DNA of 26,338 bases. It comes from CAYRGQ01 sp964444885 (lineage in GTDB: Bacteria > Bacteroidota > Bacteroidia > Sphingobacteriales > Sphingobacteriaceae). Shown in pieces: positions 1 to 7,210 of this stretch (within the stretch, counting starts at the first letter, position 1; each line of letters opens with the position of its first letter). The translations under genes were made by a program, and so were the position numbers. The notes beneath the pieces were generated by a model. The model did not search any database. It was not told where the DNA came from and worked only from the letters and a program-made list of their open reading frames with translations. The DNA is taken from assembly GCA_964444885.1 (NCBI GenBank), contig CAYUIZ010000033.1:1-26338 (forward strand), in the 5' to 3' direction.

Positions 1-262
1 GCGGGCTGTCTTTTTCGAAGTACGGGTTGTGACTGCGCCATACGTGCGGTAGGTTTGGGCCGATGAGTACCATGTCATTCGCTTTGAACGGCTTGATACT
101 GTCGCCCACGATGCGGTTTCCCTCGCCTTCGATCACATAAGAAAGCTGGAATTCGGGATGCAGATGGAATGTCGGATCGAAATAAGGCTCCACTTGCTTG
201 CGCACGACGAACAATTTGTTGTCCGGAATCAACGCCTTGGGGATGACGTGGCTTTTCTTCAT
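1..262 (-). CDS. AraC-family transcriptional regulator, N-terminal part (cut by window edge)
   Basis: The first 87 residues are visible; the rest lies beyond the left edge. The start is the ATG at 260-262. Residues 33-75 form a cupin-type sensor fold: the pattern HLHPEFQLSYVIEG followed by IVGD, then NDMVLIGPNLPHVW, is characteristic of Bacteroidota AraC-family regulators with an N-terminal cupin effector domain and a C-terminal helix-turn-helix. The DNA-binding half is not in view, so the AraC assignment is by family resemblance. The gene is divergent from the sugar-oxidation cluster that starts at 406, with 143 bp between the two start codons, which fits a local regulator sensing a sugar ligand and controlling that cluster. 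The regulatory link is inferred from position only. Confidence 0.8.
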   Translation of the reverse strand, partial: MKKSHVIPKALIPDNKLFVVRKQVEPYFDPTFHLHPEFQLSYVIEGEGNRIVGDSIKPFKANDMVLIGPNLPHVWRSHNPYFEKDSP

Positions 263-283
263 GAATTTGTCATTTGTAAAATC

Positions 284-291
284 CAAATATA
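284..291 (-). promoter_or_regulatory. Candidate -7 box (TATATTTG) for the AraC-type gene
   Basis: On the minus strand the octamer TATATTTG fits the Bacteroidota sigma-ABfr -7 consensus TAnnTTTG and ends 21 bp before the ATG. I see no clear -33 TTTG partner, so this is a motif match only. Confidence 0.35.
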
Positions 292-357
292 CCTAAAAAT
301 GATATAATTTGACTATAAAAGGATAACATATCGCGGTAATTCAGGAGGAATGTACTG

Positions 358-365
358 TAGTTTTG
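358..365 (+). promoter_or_regulatory. Candidate -7 box (TAGTTTTG) for the sugar-oxidation cluster
   Basis: TAGTTTTG fits TAnnTTTG and lies 40 bp before the ATG at 406, a suitable spacing for the first gene of a plus-strand cluster. The -33 element is not evident, so a regulator such as the divergent AraC-type protein might be needed. This is a motif match only. Confidence 0.35.
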
Positions 366-405
366 CTAATACTTAATTTGTGATTTATAAACCACCCACA
401 ATTCT

Positions 406-3400
406 ATGAGAATTATAGTATTCTTTTTTTTGTCTTGTTTCTTGTTCGTCTCTTGCGGTAGCCAACGAGATAACGAGCCCCGCCGTGCCGAGGTATTGTT
501 TCTTGCTGGAGAATCCGGGCATGACCAAGCAAACAAGTATGCCACTTGGCTGGCCGTCGAGTTGTTTAAATCCGGCATTAACTTGACCTATACAACCGAT
601 TTTGACGATCTGAACACCGCCTATCTCGACTATTTCGATGGTGTCATCGTTTATACGGATTCAGCGACGCTGTCCTCGGCACAAGAAAGTGCCTTGCGGG
701 GTTTTGTCAGCAAAGGAAAGGGCTTGGTTCCGATCCATTTCGGGTCAGCTGCGTTTAGCAGTTCCCAATGGTATGGCACCACGGTAGGCGGTCGGATGAG
801 CCATCAGGTTGCACAAAATGCCTCGCTTCAGCTTGCTGATACCGCTTTCGGTATTACGAATGGCGTGTCACCGTTTGAAGTCAGCAACGAGACGTACAGC
901 CATGAAAACGTGGATGGAAGCAATACGGTCGTCTTGGTTGCCGCGAATGGCGACCCGTACGCATGGGTGCGCGAAGCCGGTAAGGGCCGCGTATTCTATA
1001 CCGCGCTGGGCAAAGAAGAATCCACTTGGAAAAACGCAAACTTCCTGCGTTTGCTGAATAATGGTGTTCTTTGGTCGCTGGGAGATCGGGTGGGGCAGCT
1101 GGTTGCCGATCTTAATATTCCCAATGTGAGCATTTACGATGAGACGATTTCTGACTTTACCGCGCGCTACGACGTGCCGCGCATGCAGGATCCGTTGACG
1201 CCGGAGGAAGCGATGAAGCTGCTTCAGGTGCCCGTGGGCTTCGAGTTGAAGCTATTCGCCTCCGAACCGGACATCGTCAATCCCATGGCCATGAGCTGGG
1301 ATGAGCAGGGCCGCCTGTGGGTGATTGAATCCGAAGATTATCCAAATAGTTTCCAGGAGCTGGGCAAAGATGCCAATGACCGGATCAAGATCGCGGAAGA
1401 TACGGACGGCGACGGCGTGGCCGACAAGTTTACGGTGTTTGCCGATGGGCTGAATATCGCCACGAGCCTCACGTTTGTCAACGACGGCGTGCTGGTCGCC
1501 ATGGCGCCTCACTTCCTGTTCCTGAAGGACACCGACGGAGATGGGGTAGCCGATGTGCGCGATACGGTCATGACGGGCTGGCGGAAAAATGATACCCACG
1601 CGGGACCTTCCAACCTGCAGTATGGGTTTGATAATAAGATTTGGGGTGTGACGGGTTATGCCGGCTTTGACGGACACGTCAATGGCCAGCGCCATGTTTT
1701 CGGGCAAGGCGTGTACCGTTTCAATCCCGATGGATCGGATTTCGAATTCCTAGCCACCACCAGCAACAACACGTGGGGTTTGGGTATGTCCGAAGACAAT
1801 AACGTCTTTATCTCGACCGCCAACAACACGCATAGCGCGTTCTACTCCATGCCCGAGCGGCTCATCCAGCGGCGCTTGATGGAGGCGGAGGGATCCCAAA
1901 ACATCAACGCCGTGCAAAAGATCGACGGCCACTATGACGTGCATGCCTTGACGCCCAACCTGCGCCAAGTAGACGTCGTAGGCGGGTTCACTTCCGCAGC
2001 CGGGCACCAAATGTATACCGCGCGGGATTATCCTGAAAACTATTGGAACAAAGTGGCCTTTGTGACCGAACCGACGGTGCGCCTGGTGCACAACGCCATC
2101 ATCGAGCCCGACGGTGCCGGATTCAAGGAACGCGATGGCTGGAACTTGACAGCCAGCTCGGATGAGTGGTATGGCCCTATCCATGCCGAAGTAGGTCCGG
2201 ATGGTGCGGTGTGGATCCTGGATTGGTACAACTTTATCATCCAGCATAACGTATTCGTACCGGCTCAAGCGCCTTCTGAAAAAGTATTGCCGTTTATCGA
2301 ACAGCCGCATGGCCCAGGCAATGCGTTTGAGAGTAACCTGCGCGACAAGAAGCACGGCCGCGTGTATCGCGTGCTGCACAAAGATGCGAAGCACCGCGTA
2401 GGACATAAGCTATCCAAGGATAATGTGTCTGGCTTGTTGAAAGCATTGAAGAGTGACAATAAGCTGTGGCGCATGCATGCCCAGCGCTTGCTGGTCGAAC
2501 GGAAAAACGATGATGTATCCAAGGATTTGGTTAAAATCGCCTTAGACCGGGGCGTAGATAAAATTGGGCTGAATGCACCGGCTATCCACGCGTTGTGGAC
2601 GCTGCATGGATTGGGCCTCATCGAACGCGATGAACAAGTGTTCGAGGCCGTCGTTAAGTCACTGAGCCATCCATCGGGCGCCGTGCGCAAGGCCGCTTTG
2701 CAAGTATTGCCGGTAGACGACCGTTCGCTCGAGGCCTTGTTGCAAAGCCAAGTGATGCAAGATGAGCACCTGAATACGCGGCTGGCGGCATTCCTCAAAG
2801 TCATTGACTTCCCCGCTAACCGCGAGATCGCCAACGCGCTGCATGATGCGGTCGGGGATGGCGCAAACGAGACGGACCGCTGGCTGTCACAGGCGTTGTA
2901 CGCTGCAGTTATCCAGCATGAGGCGCAGTTCTTGGAGGTGTCGGCTACACGTACGCTTGGCTCATTTGCCAACCGTATTCTGGGTTCCCTAGCGGAGGAA
3001 CGCTATACGCTGGGGCGCCGCTCACGCTTGTTATTCTCGCCTAATGTTGCCAATAAGGAAATCCATATCGAAACGGAAATCGGCAGGCGCGATAACCAAG
3101 CGTATCATGGGCTCATCGTGGGGCAAGGCAATCAGCAGGATGGCTATGCACTGTATGCTAAAAACGACCGGTTGTATTTTGAAGTGTACCAACATGGGCA
3201 CACGACGACCGTCAGCAGCAAAGGACGCTTGCCAAACCGCGCGCCGATAACCGCGCAGGTGTTGGCGGATGGCTCGGTGCGCTTGAGCATAGGCGGAGCC
3301 GTGCAAGGCGAAGCCAAGATACACCACTTGTTCCCAGCGCCGCTTGGCCTCTATCTGCGGAGTGGCAATGATTTTGGTGGTGATGACGCGCTGACTGATT

Positions 3401-3897
3401 ACGAGGGTTCGTCTGACTTTACGGGGCATGTGGATAACATTGCCGTGCGCCTTTCACCCGGTATGGGCGGGCAGTCGCAGGCGGGTCCTGCGGCCGCCGA
3501 GGAAGTAAGCACGGAGCCTGCTGCCCGCATTGAGATCAAGGCGGTGAAGGATATCATGCAGTACGACCTCAAACTGGTGACGGTCCGTGCGGGTGAGCGC
3601 ATTACGCTCGTTTTTGATAATCCCGATGTCATGCAACACAACCTGATCATTATCCAGCCAGGCACGTTAGACGTTGTTGGCAAAGCCGCCGACGACATGC
3701 TGCGCGATGCCGATGCTTTCGATAAGCAATACATCCCGAACATTCCGGAGGTATTGTATTCGACGCCGTTGGTCGATCCGGGCGAGAGTTTCACGCTTGA
3801 ATTCACGGCGCCAGAGCAGGCCGGCGATTATCCATACGTCTGTACCTTCCCTGGCCATTGGCGCGGGATGAATGGGGTGCTGCGTGTGGTGGATTAG
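406..3897 (+). CDS. Multi-domain lipoprotein: ThuA-like / membrane-bound dehydrogenase / HEAT / DUF1080-like / azurin-like copper domain
   Basis: This 1163-residue protein starts at the ATG at 406 with a short hydrophobic leader and lipobox ending at Cys17, so it should be a lipid-anchored envelope protein. Approximate domains in order: ThuA-like glutamine-amidotransferase fold (27-227); beta-propeller of the PVC-type membrane-bound dehydrogenase family, related to PQQ sugar dehydrogenases (260-660), with Asp-rich DTDGDGVAD calcium-loop-like repeats; HEAT-like helices (670-865); a DUF1080/LamG-like jelly roll (868-1015); an Ala/Glu/Pro-rich linker; and a cupredoxin domain (1047-1163). The cupredoxin has azurin-type ligands His1078, Cys1146, His1151 and Met1155, with the C-x4-H-x3-M spacing intact. 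The heme motif CxxCH common in relatives is absent: the mature protein has only the lipidated Cys and the copper Cys. A role as a periplasmic sugar oxidase passing electrons to copper is inference; the substrate is unknown. Confidence 0.85.
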   Translation: MRIIVFFFLSCFLFVSCGSQRDNEPRRAEVLFLAGESGHDQANKYATWLAVELFKSGINLTYTTDFDDLNTAYLDYFDGVIVYTDSATLSSAQESALRGFVSKGKGLVPIHFGSAAFSSSQWYGTTVGGRMSHQVAQNASLQLADTAFGITNGVSPFEVSNETYSHENVDGSNTVVLVAANGDPYAWVREAGKGRVFYTALGKEESTWKNANFLRLLNNGVLWSLGDRVGQLVADLNIPNVSIYDETISDFTARYDVPRMQDPLTPEEAMKLLQVPVGFELKLFASEPDIVNPMAMSWDEQGRLWVIESEDYPNSFQELGKDANDRIKIAEDTDGDGVADKFTVFADGLNIATSLTFVNDGVLVAMAPHFLFLKDTDGDGVADVRDTVMTGWRKNDTHAGPSNLQYGFDNKIWGVTGYAGFDGHVNGQRHVFGQGVYRFNPDGSDFEFLATTSNNTWGLGMSEDNNVFISTANNTHSAFYSMPERLIQRRLMEAEGSQNINAVQKIDGHYDVHALTPNLRQVDVVGGFTSAAGHQMYTARDYPENYWNKVAFVTEPTVRLVHNAIIEPDGAGFKERDGWNLTASSDEWYGPIHAEVGPDGAVWILDWYNFIIQHNVFVPAQAPSEKVLPFIEQPHGPGNAFESNLRDKKHGRVYRVLHKDAKHRVGHKLSKDNVSGLLKALKSDNKLWRMHAQRLLVERKNDDVSKDLVKIALDRGVDKIGLNAPAIHALWTLHGLGLIERDEQVFEAVVKSLSHPSGAVRKAALQVLPVDDRSLEALLQSQVMQDEHLNTRLAAFLKVIDFPANREIANALHDAVGDGANETDRWLSQALYAAVIQHEAQFLEVSATRTLGSFANRILGSLAEERYTLGRRSRLLFSPNVANKEIHIETEIGRRDNQAYHGLIVGQGNQQDGYALYAKNDRLYFEVYQHGHTTTVSSKGRLPNRAPITAQVLADGSVRLSIGGAVQGEAKIHHLFPAPLGLYLRSGNDFGGDDALTDYEGSSDFTGHVDNIAVRLSPGMGGQSQAGPAAAEEVSTEPAARIEIKAVKDIMQYDLKLVTVRAGERITLVFDNPDVMQHNLIIIQPGTLDVVGKAADDMLRDADAFDKQYIPNIPEVLYSTPLVDPGESFTLEFTAPEQAGDYPYVCTFPGHWRGMNGVLRVVD

Positions 3898-3946
3898 ATA
3901 CAATACAGTAGGTTGAACGCAATAAATCACACGTATAACTAGGCAA

Positions 3947-4660
3947 ATGATGAAAAATAGAATGAGATTATGGGTAAGTATGATCTTAGTAGGTCTTACT
4001 GCCGGCACCGTAGGTGCACAGACTAAAGCCACGCAAGTGCTGCTGGTGGGGGGCGGTTCCTCCCACGACTTTGAACGTTGGTATCGGCAAGAGGATGTCA
4101 AGACAATCGAGGAAGGCGGAGCCTTTTCCGTGCGCTACACCGACCGGACGGATTCCATCGCACATTACCTAAAAAGTACGGACGTGCTCGTCCTGTCAAA
4201 CAACCAGCCCATTGACGAAGCGGGGCAGAAGGCGGTTATGAAATTTGCCAAAAAAGGGAAGGGCATCGTGTTGTTGCATGCGGCCGTTTGGTACAACTGG
4301 GCGGATTGGCCGGTGTACAACGCCGAACTTGTCGGCGGCGGCAGCCGCAGCCATGAGAATTTCCAGGAATTCAAGAATTATGTTGTCCACCCAACTCATC
4401 CCATTACGCAGGGGGTGCCCCAGCGTTTCGACTTCAAAGACGAGCTGTATCGGCACGAGTTTGACCCTGCATCGAAAGGGGCTGAGGTATTGGTGATCGG
4501 TCAGTCGATCGAAACGGATGCAGTTTACCCGGTCGTGTACACCGTCAAGCATCCCAAGGCGAAAATCGTCGGAATTACGTTGGGCCATGACGAACATAGC
4601 CATGAGCATGCGGCTTACAAGAGATTGTTGCAAAATGCTGTCAACTGGGTATTGAAATAA
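3947..4660 (+). CDS. ThuA domain-containing secreted protein
   Basis: The 237-residue product begins with a signal peptide (about residues 1-24, cleavage expected near GAQ) and is otherwise a single ThuA-type domain, related to class I glutamine amidotransferases. Supporting motifs are VLLVGGGSSHDFERWY at the first strand, GKGIVLLHAAVW at the centre, a conserved HPITQGVPQRF segment and the C-terminal ITLGHDEHSHE. ThuA proteins are named after trehalose utilisation in rhizobia, where they are tied to 3-keto-disaccharide metabolism; the chemistry of most members is unproven. It follows the fusion gene by 49 bp and precedes the oxidoreductase by 39 bp, so one transcript is likely. The cluster therefore has two ThuA modules, one free and one fused. 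The start could be either of two adjacent ATGs. Confidence 0.85.
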   Translation: MMKNRMRLWVSMILVGLTAGTVGAQTKATQVLLVGGGSSHDFERWYRQEDVKTIEEGGAFSVRYTDRTDSIAHYLKSTDVLVLSNNQPIDEAGQKAVMKFAKKGKGIVLLHAAVWYNWADWPVYNAELVGGGSRSHENFQEFKNYVVHPTHPITQGVPQRFDFKDELYRHEFDPASKGAEVLVIGQSIETDAVYPVVYTVKHPKAKIVGITLGHDEHSHEHAAYKRLLQNAVNWVLK

Positions 4661-4699
4661 GAAAACAAGAGCTAATAACTAATAAAAAACAAGCAAAAC

Positions 4700-5809
4700 A
4701 TGTCACAAATCACAGTTGTTATTGTCGGAATGGGATTCGGAAAGGAATTTATCCCGATCTATCAAAAACATCCCAACATTAAGGCCGTCGGTATTTGCAC
4801 GCGCAATGAAGCGACCTTGAAAGAGTTGCAGGAAAAGTTTGGCCTGGATGAGAACTTGTTGTTTACGGACTTCGATGAAGTCGTCAAACGCGACGACGTC
4901 GACGCGATTCACGTGGTAACACCCGTGCCTGAGCACGCACGCATGACCTTGGCTTCGCTTAATGCGAACAAGCACACGGCCTGCACCATTCCGATGGCGA
5001 TGACGGTGGAAGATTGCCAAGCCATTGTAGAAGCGAAGCGCCGCTCGGGGAAAGTGTATATGATGATGGAAACAGCCCTGTACACCCGCGAATTCCTGTA
5101 CGGATTAAATTTGGCGGAGACGGGCCAGCTCGGCAAAATCCAATTCGTACGCGGCTCGCACATTCAGGATATGAGCATGGACGGATGGGCAGAGTACTGG
5201 AAAGGTTATCCGCCGATGCTGAACGGAACGCACGCGATTTCCCCGCTACTGCGTATCAACAATACCATTGCTGAATCCGTGGTATGCCATGGCTCCGGTC
5301 GTTTGTCGGAAGACCTAGCTAGCCGTTATAACGCACCCTACGCCGTTGAGACAGCGACTTTCAAGCTGAAAGACTCGGAAGTGGTCGCCGAGGCGACTCG
5401 TTCCCTGTTTGACGTCGTGCGTCAGTATCGCGAGAGCTACGACGTGTACGGCACGAAGTTGTCCTTTGAGTGGGAGCAACTGGAAGACGAGCGGCACGTG
5501 CTTTTCACGGGCGGTGAGGATGCCGAGCGCATTGATGTGCCAGACACCGACGAACTGTTGATCCCCGAGATTGCATCCTTTACCAAGCGCGAGAAAATCG
5601 ACGACCCGAACCACGTATCCTTCCTGCAAGGAGCTGGCCACGGTGGCTCGCACCCGCACTTGGTTCAGGAGTTCGTTGCGGCCATTGTTGAAGGACGTGA
5701 TTCCGCGGTCGATGCGGCATTGGCAGCCAACTATACCTGCGCCGGTATTTGCGCGCACGAATCCGCCATGAAAGGTGGCGTACGTGTCGAAATTCCAAGC
5801 TTTGATTAA
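4700..5809 (+). CDS. Gfo/Idh/MocA family oxidoreductase with non-canonical active site
   Basis: The 369-residue protein has no signal peptide. A Rossmann NAD(P)-binding start (VVIVGMGFG, residues 6-14) is followed by the Gfo/Idh-type strand HVVTPVPEHA and a C-terminal alpha/beta substrate domain. At residues 96-98, where classical members have the E-K-P motif with the catalytic lysine, this protein reads T-I-P (context CTIPMAMT). In the second catalytic region, where D-x-G-x-H is usual, it reads LNGTH, keeping the His but not the Asp. I have the impression that similar CTxPMA proteins exist in other phyla, so this may be a subfamily rather than a damaged gene. Family members oxidise sugars or polyols with NAD(P); the neighbours suggest a keto-sugar substrate. 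A terminator-like hairpin follows the stop codon. Confidence 0.85.
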   Translation: MSQITVVIVGMGFGKEFIPIYQKHPNIKAVGICTRNEATLKELQEKFGLDENLLFTDFDEVVKRDDVDAIHVVTPVPEHARMTLASLNANKHTACTIPMAMTVEDCQAIVEAKRRSGKVYMMMETALYTREFLYGLNLAETGQLGKIQFVRGSHIQDMSMDGWAEYWKGYPPMLNGTHAISPLLRINNTIAESVVCHGSGRLSEDLASRYNAPYAVETATFKLKDSEVVAEATRSLFDVVRQYRESYDVYGTKLSFEWEQLEDERHVLFTGGEDAERIDVPDTDELLIPEIASFTKREKIDDPNHVSFLQGAGHGGSHPHLVQEFVAAIVEGRDSAVDAALAANYTCAGICAHESAMKGGVRVEIPSFD

Positions 5810-5819
5810 TTGAGTGTTA

Positions 5820-5867
5820 GAGGTGTCGGGGCGCTTGTCGGCAAACAGGTGCCCCACCTCGTTTTTT
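5820..5867 (+). terminator. Intrinsic terminator or attenuator between oxidoreductase and isomerase genes
   Basis: GAGGTG (5820-5825) plus GGGC (5829-5832) pair with GCCC (5851-5854) plus CACCTC (5855-5860), leaving a 3-nt bulge and an 18-nt loop. Six T residues follow (5862-5867). The downstream isomerase starts only 31 bp after the T tract, so the hairpin may act as a partial stop that lowers its expression. Just after it, TAACTTTA (5873-5880) is a near match to a -7 box. Confidence 0.6.
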
Positions 5868-5897
5868 GCTACTAACTTTACCAGAACCGAGAAAGAT

Positions 5898-6743
5898 ATG
5901 AAGATTGGGGTCAGTACATTCGTTTGGGTTTCACCATTCTCAAGCAAGGACGTGGACTTATTGCGTAAGGCCAAGGAGATCGGGTACGATATTATCGAGA
6001 TCGCCGTCGAGGATCGGGAGCTCATCGATTGGGCCTTGATGAAGCGCACGGCGAGCGAACTGGGTATGGCCATTTCCATCAGCGGTGCTTTCGGGATGGA
6101 CCGCGATATCTCAAGCGAGGACCCAGCCATCCGCGCCAACGGGTTGGCATATATCATCGACTGCGCGGAAATCGCCAGCGAGATGGGTAGCCCTTTGTTC
6201 GGTGGCCCCCTGTATTCAGCCGTGGGCAAAACGCGGTTGGTGTCTGCCGAGCAGAAAGCCCAGGAACGGCACTGGTGCCTCGAGAATCTGGACAAGGCAG
6301 CCCGTCGCGCGGCGGAGCTGGACGTCGTCCTGGCGCTCGAACCGCTCAACCGCTTCGAAACCGACATGGTCAACACCGTGGATCAGGCGATTTCACTGGT
6401 TGACGAGGTGGGAAGCAAGTATTTGAAGGTGTTGCTCGACACTTTCCACGCGAATATCGAGGAAAAAGACATTCCGGCGGCGATTGAAAAGCTGGGTGAT
6501 CGATTAATACACATCCAAGCCAACGAGAATGACCGCGGTACGCCCGGTACGGGGCACCTCGACTGGACCGGCATCCGCCATGCCCTCGACAAGATCGGCT
6601 ACCAAGGCGCACTGGTCATCGAAACCTTCGGGGCACCCTCCAAGGAGTTGGCCCGGGCGGCAAGCATCTGGCGCCCGCTGGCGAATAGTGCCGACGAACT
6701 CGCCGAAGAAGGGTTTGCCTTTTTGAAGAAGGCGTTTGGATAA
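5898..6743 (+). CDS. TIM-barrel sugar isomerase/epimerase (D-tagatose/D-psicose 3-epimerase-like)
   Basis: The start is the ATG at 5898, preceded by GAGAAAG, and gives 281 residues, normal for the xylose-isomerase-like TIM-barrel family. An in-frame upstream start at 5814 would run through the terminator hairpin and add sequence unlike the family. Expected divalent-metal ligands are visible at Glu148 (ALEPLNRFE), Asp181 (LLDTFH, with His184) and Glu242 (VIETFG). The remaining ligand region reads HIQANENDRGTPGTGH (205-220): His205 and Arg213 match tagatose/psicose epimerases, but the position I align with the fourth ligand is Gln207 rather than His. No signal peptide is seen, so the enzyme is probably cytoplasmic. 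It may isomerise or cleave the keto-sugar made by the adjacent oxidoreductase. Exact substrate and reaction cannot be told from sequence. Confidence 0.85.
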   Translation: MKIGVSTFVWVSPFSSKDVDLLRKAKEIGYDIIEIAVEDRELIDWALMKRTASELGMAISISGAFGMDRDISSEDPAIRANGLAYIIDCAEIASEMGSPLFGGPLYSAVGKTRLVSAEQKAQERHWCLENLDKAARRAAELDVVLALEPLNRFETDMVNTVDQAISLVDEVGSKYLKVLLDTFHANIEEKDIPAAIEKLGDRLIHIQANENDRGTPGTGHLDWTGIRHALDKIGYQGALVIETFGAPSKELARAASIWRPLANSADELAEEGFAFLKKAFG

Positions 6744-7210
6744 AGCGATACGTGGCGACGGAGATGCATACGCGCGGTTGGGTACACACGCTAACCAATA
6801 GCTAAAACCGCGAGAACGCATTTAATCTGGGTTTGCTCCGCCGGAAACGGAAGGTCGGCGTAACGGCGGGATGAGCCATATCGCGTGAAGCAGCTGTTAA
6901 ATCCGGATACAATTGGTCTGTAATAGGATATAATAGTGCAGTATTTTCGCAGACACGATTTGTAAATTTGTTAACCAACTATCTACTATAAAGTGATTTG
7001 TGAGTTGCTATGAGCCTCATTTGACGCACGTCCTTTTTTGCTAATGTTTTTCTAGGACATAAGTTGCGTTATTGTAAAGCTGAAAGGAGGGGGAATCAAG
7101 AATCTAAATTATGTAAACCGATCAGTTTGTTCCCAATGTGTTTCTCTAGGAGGAACCCAAGTTATCAGAAGAAGGGAGCTATTCGTATTATTCATTTAAA
7201 CTAATACATT
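6744..7210. other. 467-bp gene-free leader region upstream of susC
   Basis: I see no credible gene here. The left part ends the sugar-oxidation cluster without an obvious terminator. The right part is AT-richer and holds a -7 type box (6963-6970), further TTTG tracts, and purine-rich stretches near 7084 (AAAGGAGGGGG) and 7149 (AGGAGG) that are not followed by an ATG at normal distance. A transcript from the box would carry a leader of about 240 nt before susC. Confidence 0.5.
6963..6970 (+). promoter_or_regulatory. Candidate -7 box (TAAATTTG) for the susC operon
   Basis: TAAATTTG matches TAnnTTTG exactly. The -33 region holds only a weak TTTTC at about 6944-6948. It would produce a long susC leader of about 240 nt. 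This is a motif match only. Confidence 0.4.

Noticed and set aside
5315..6376. 353-codon minus-strand frame opposite the oxidoreductase and isomerase genes
   Set aside because: It spans the 3' part of one real gene, the terminator and half of the next. The plus-strand genes have clear family motifs, so this is a shadow frame.
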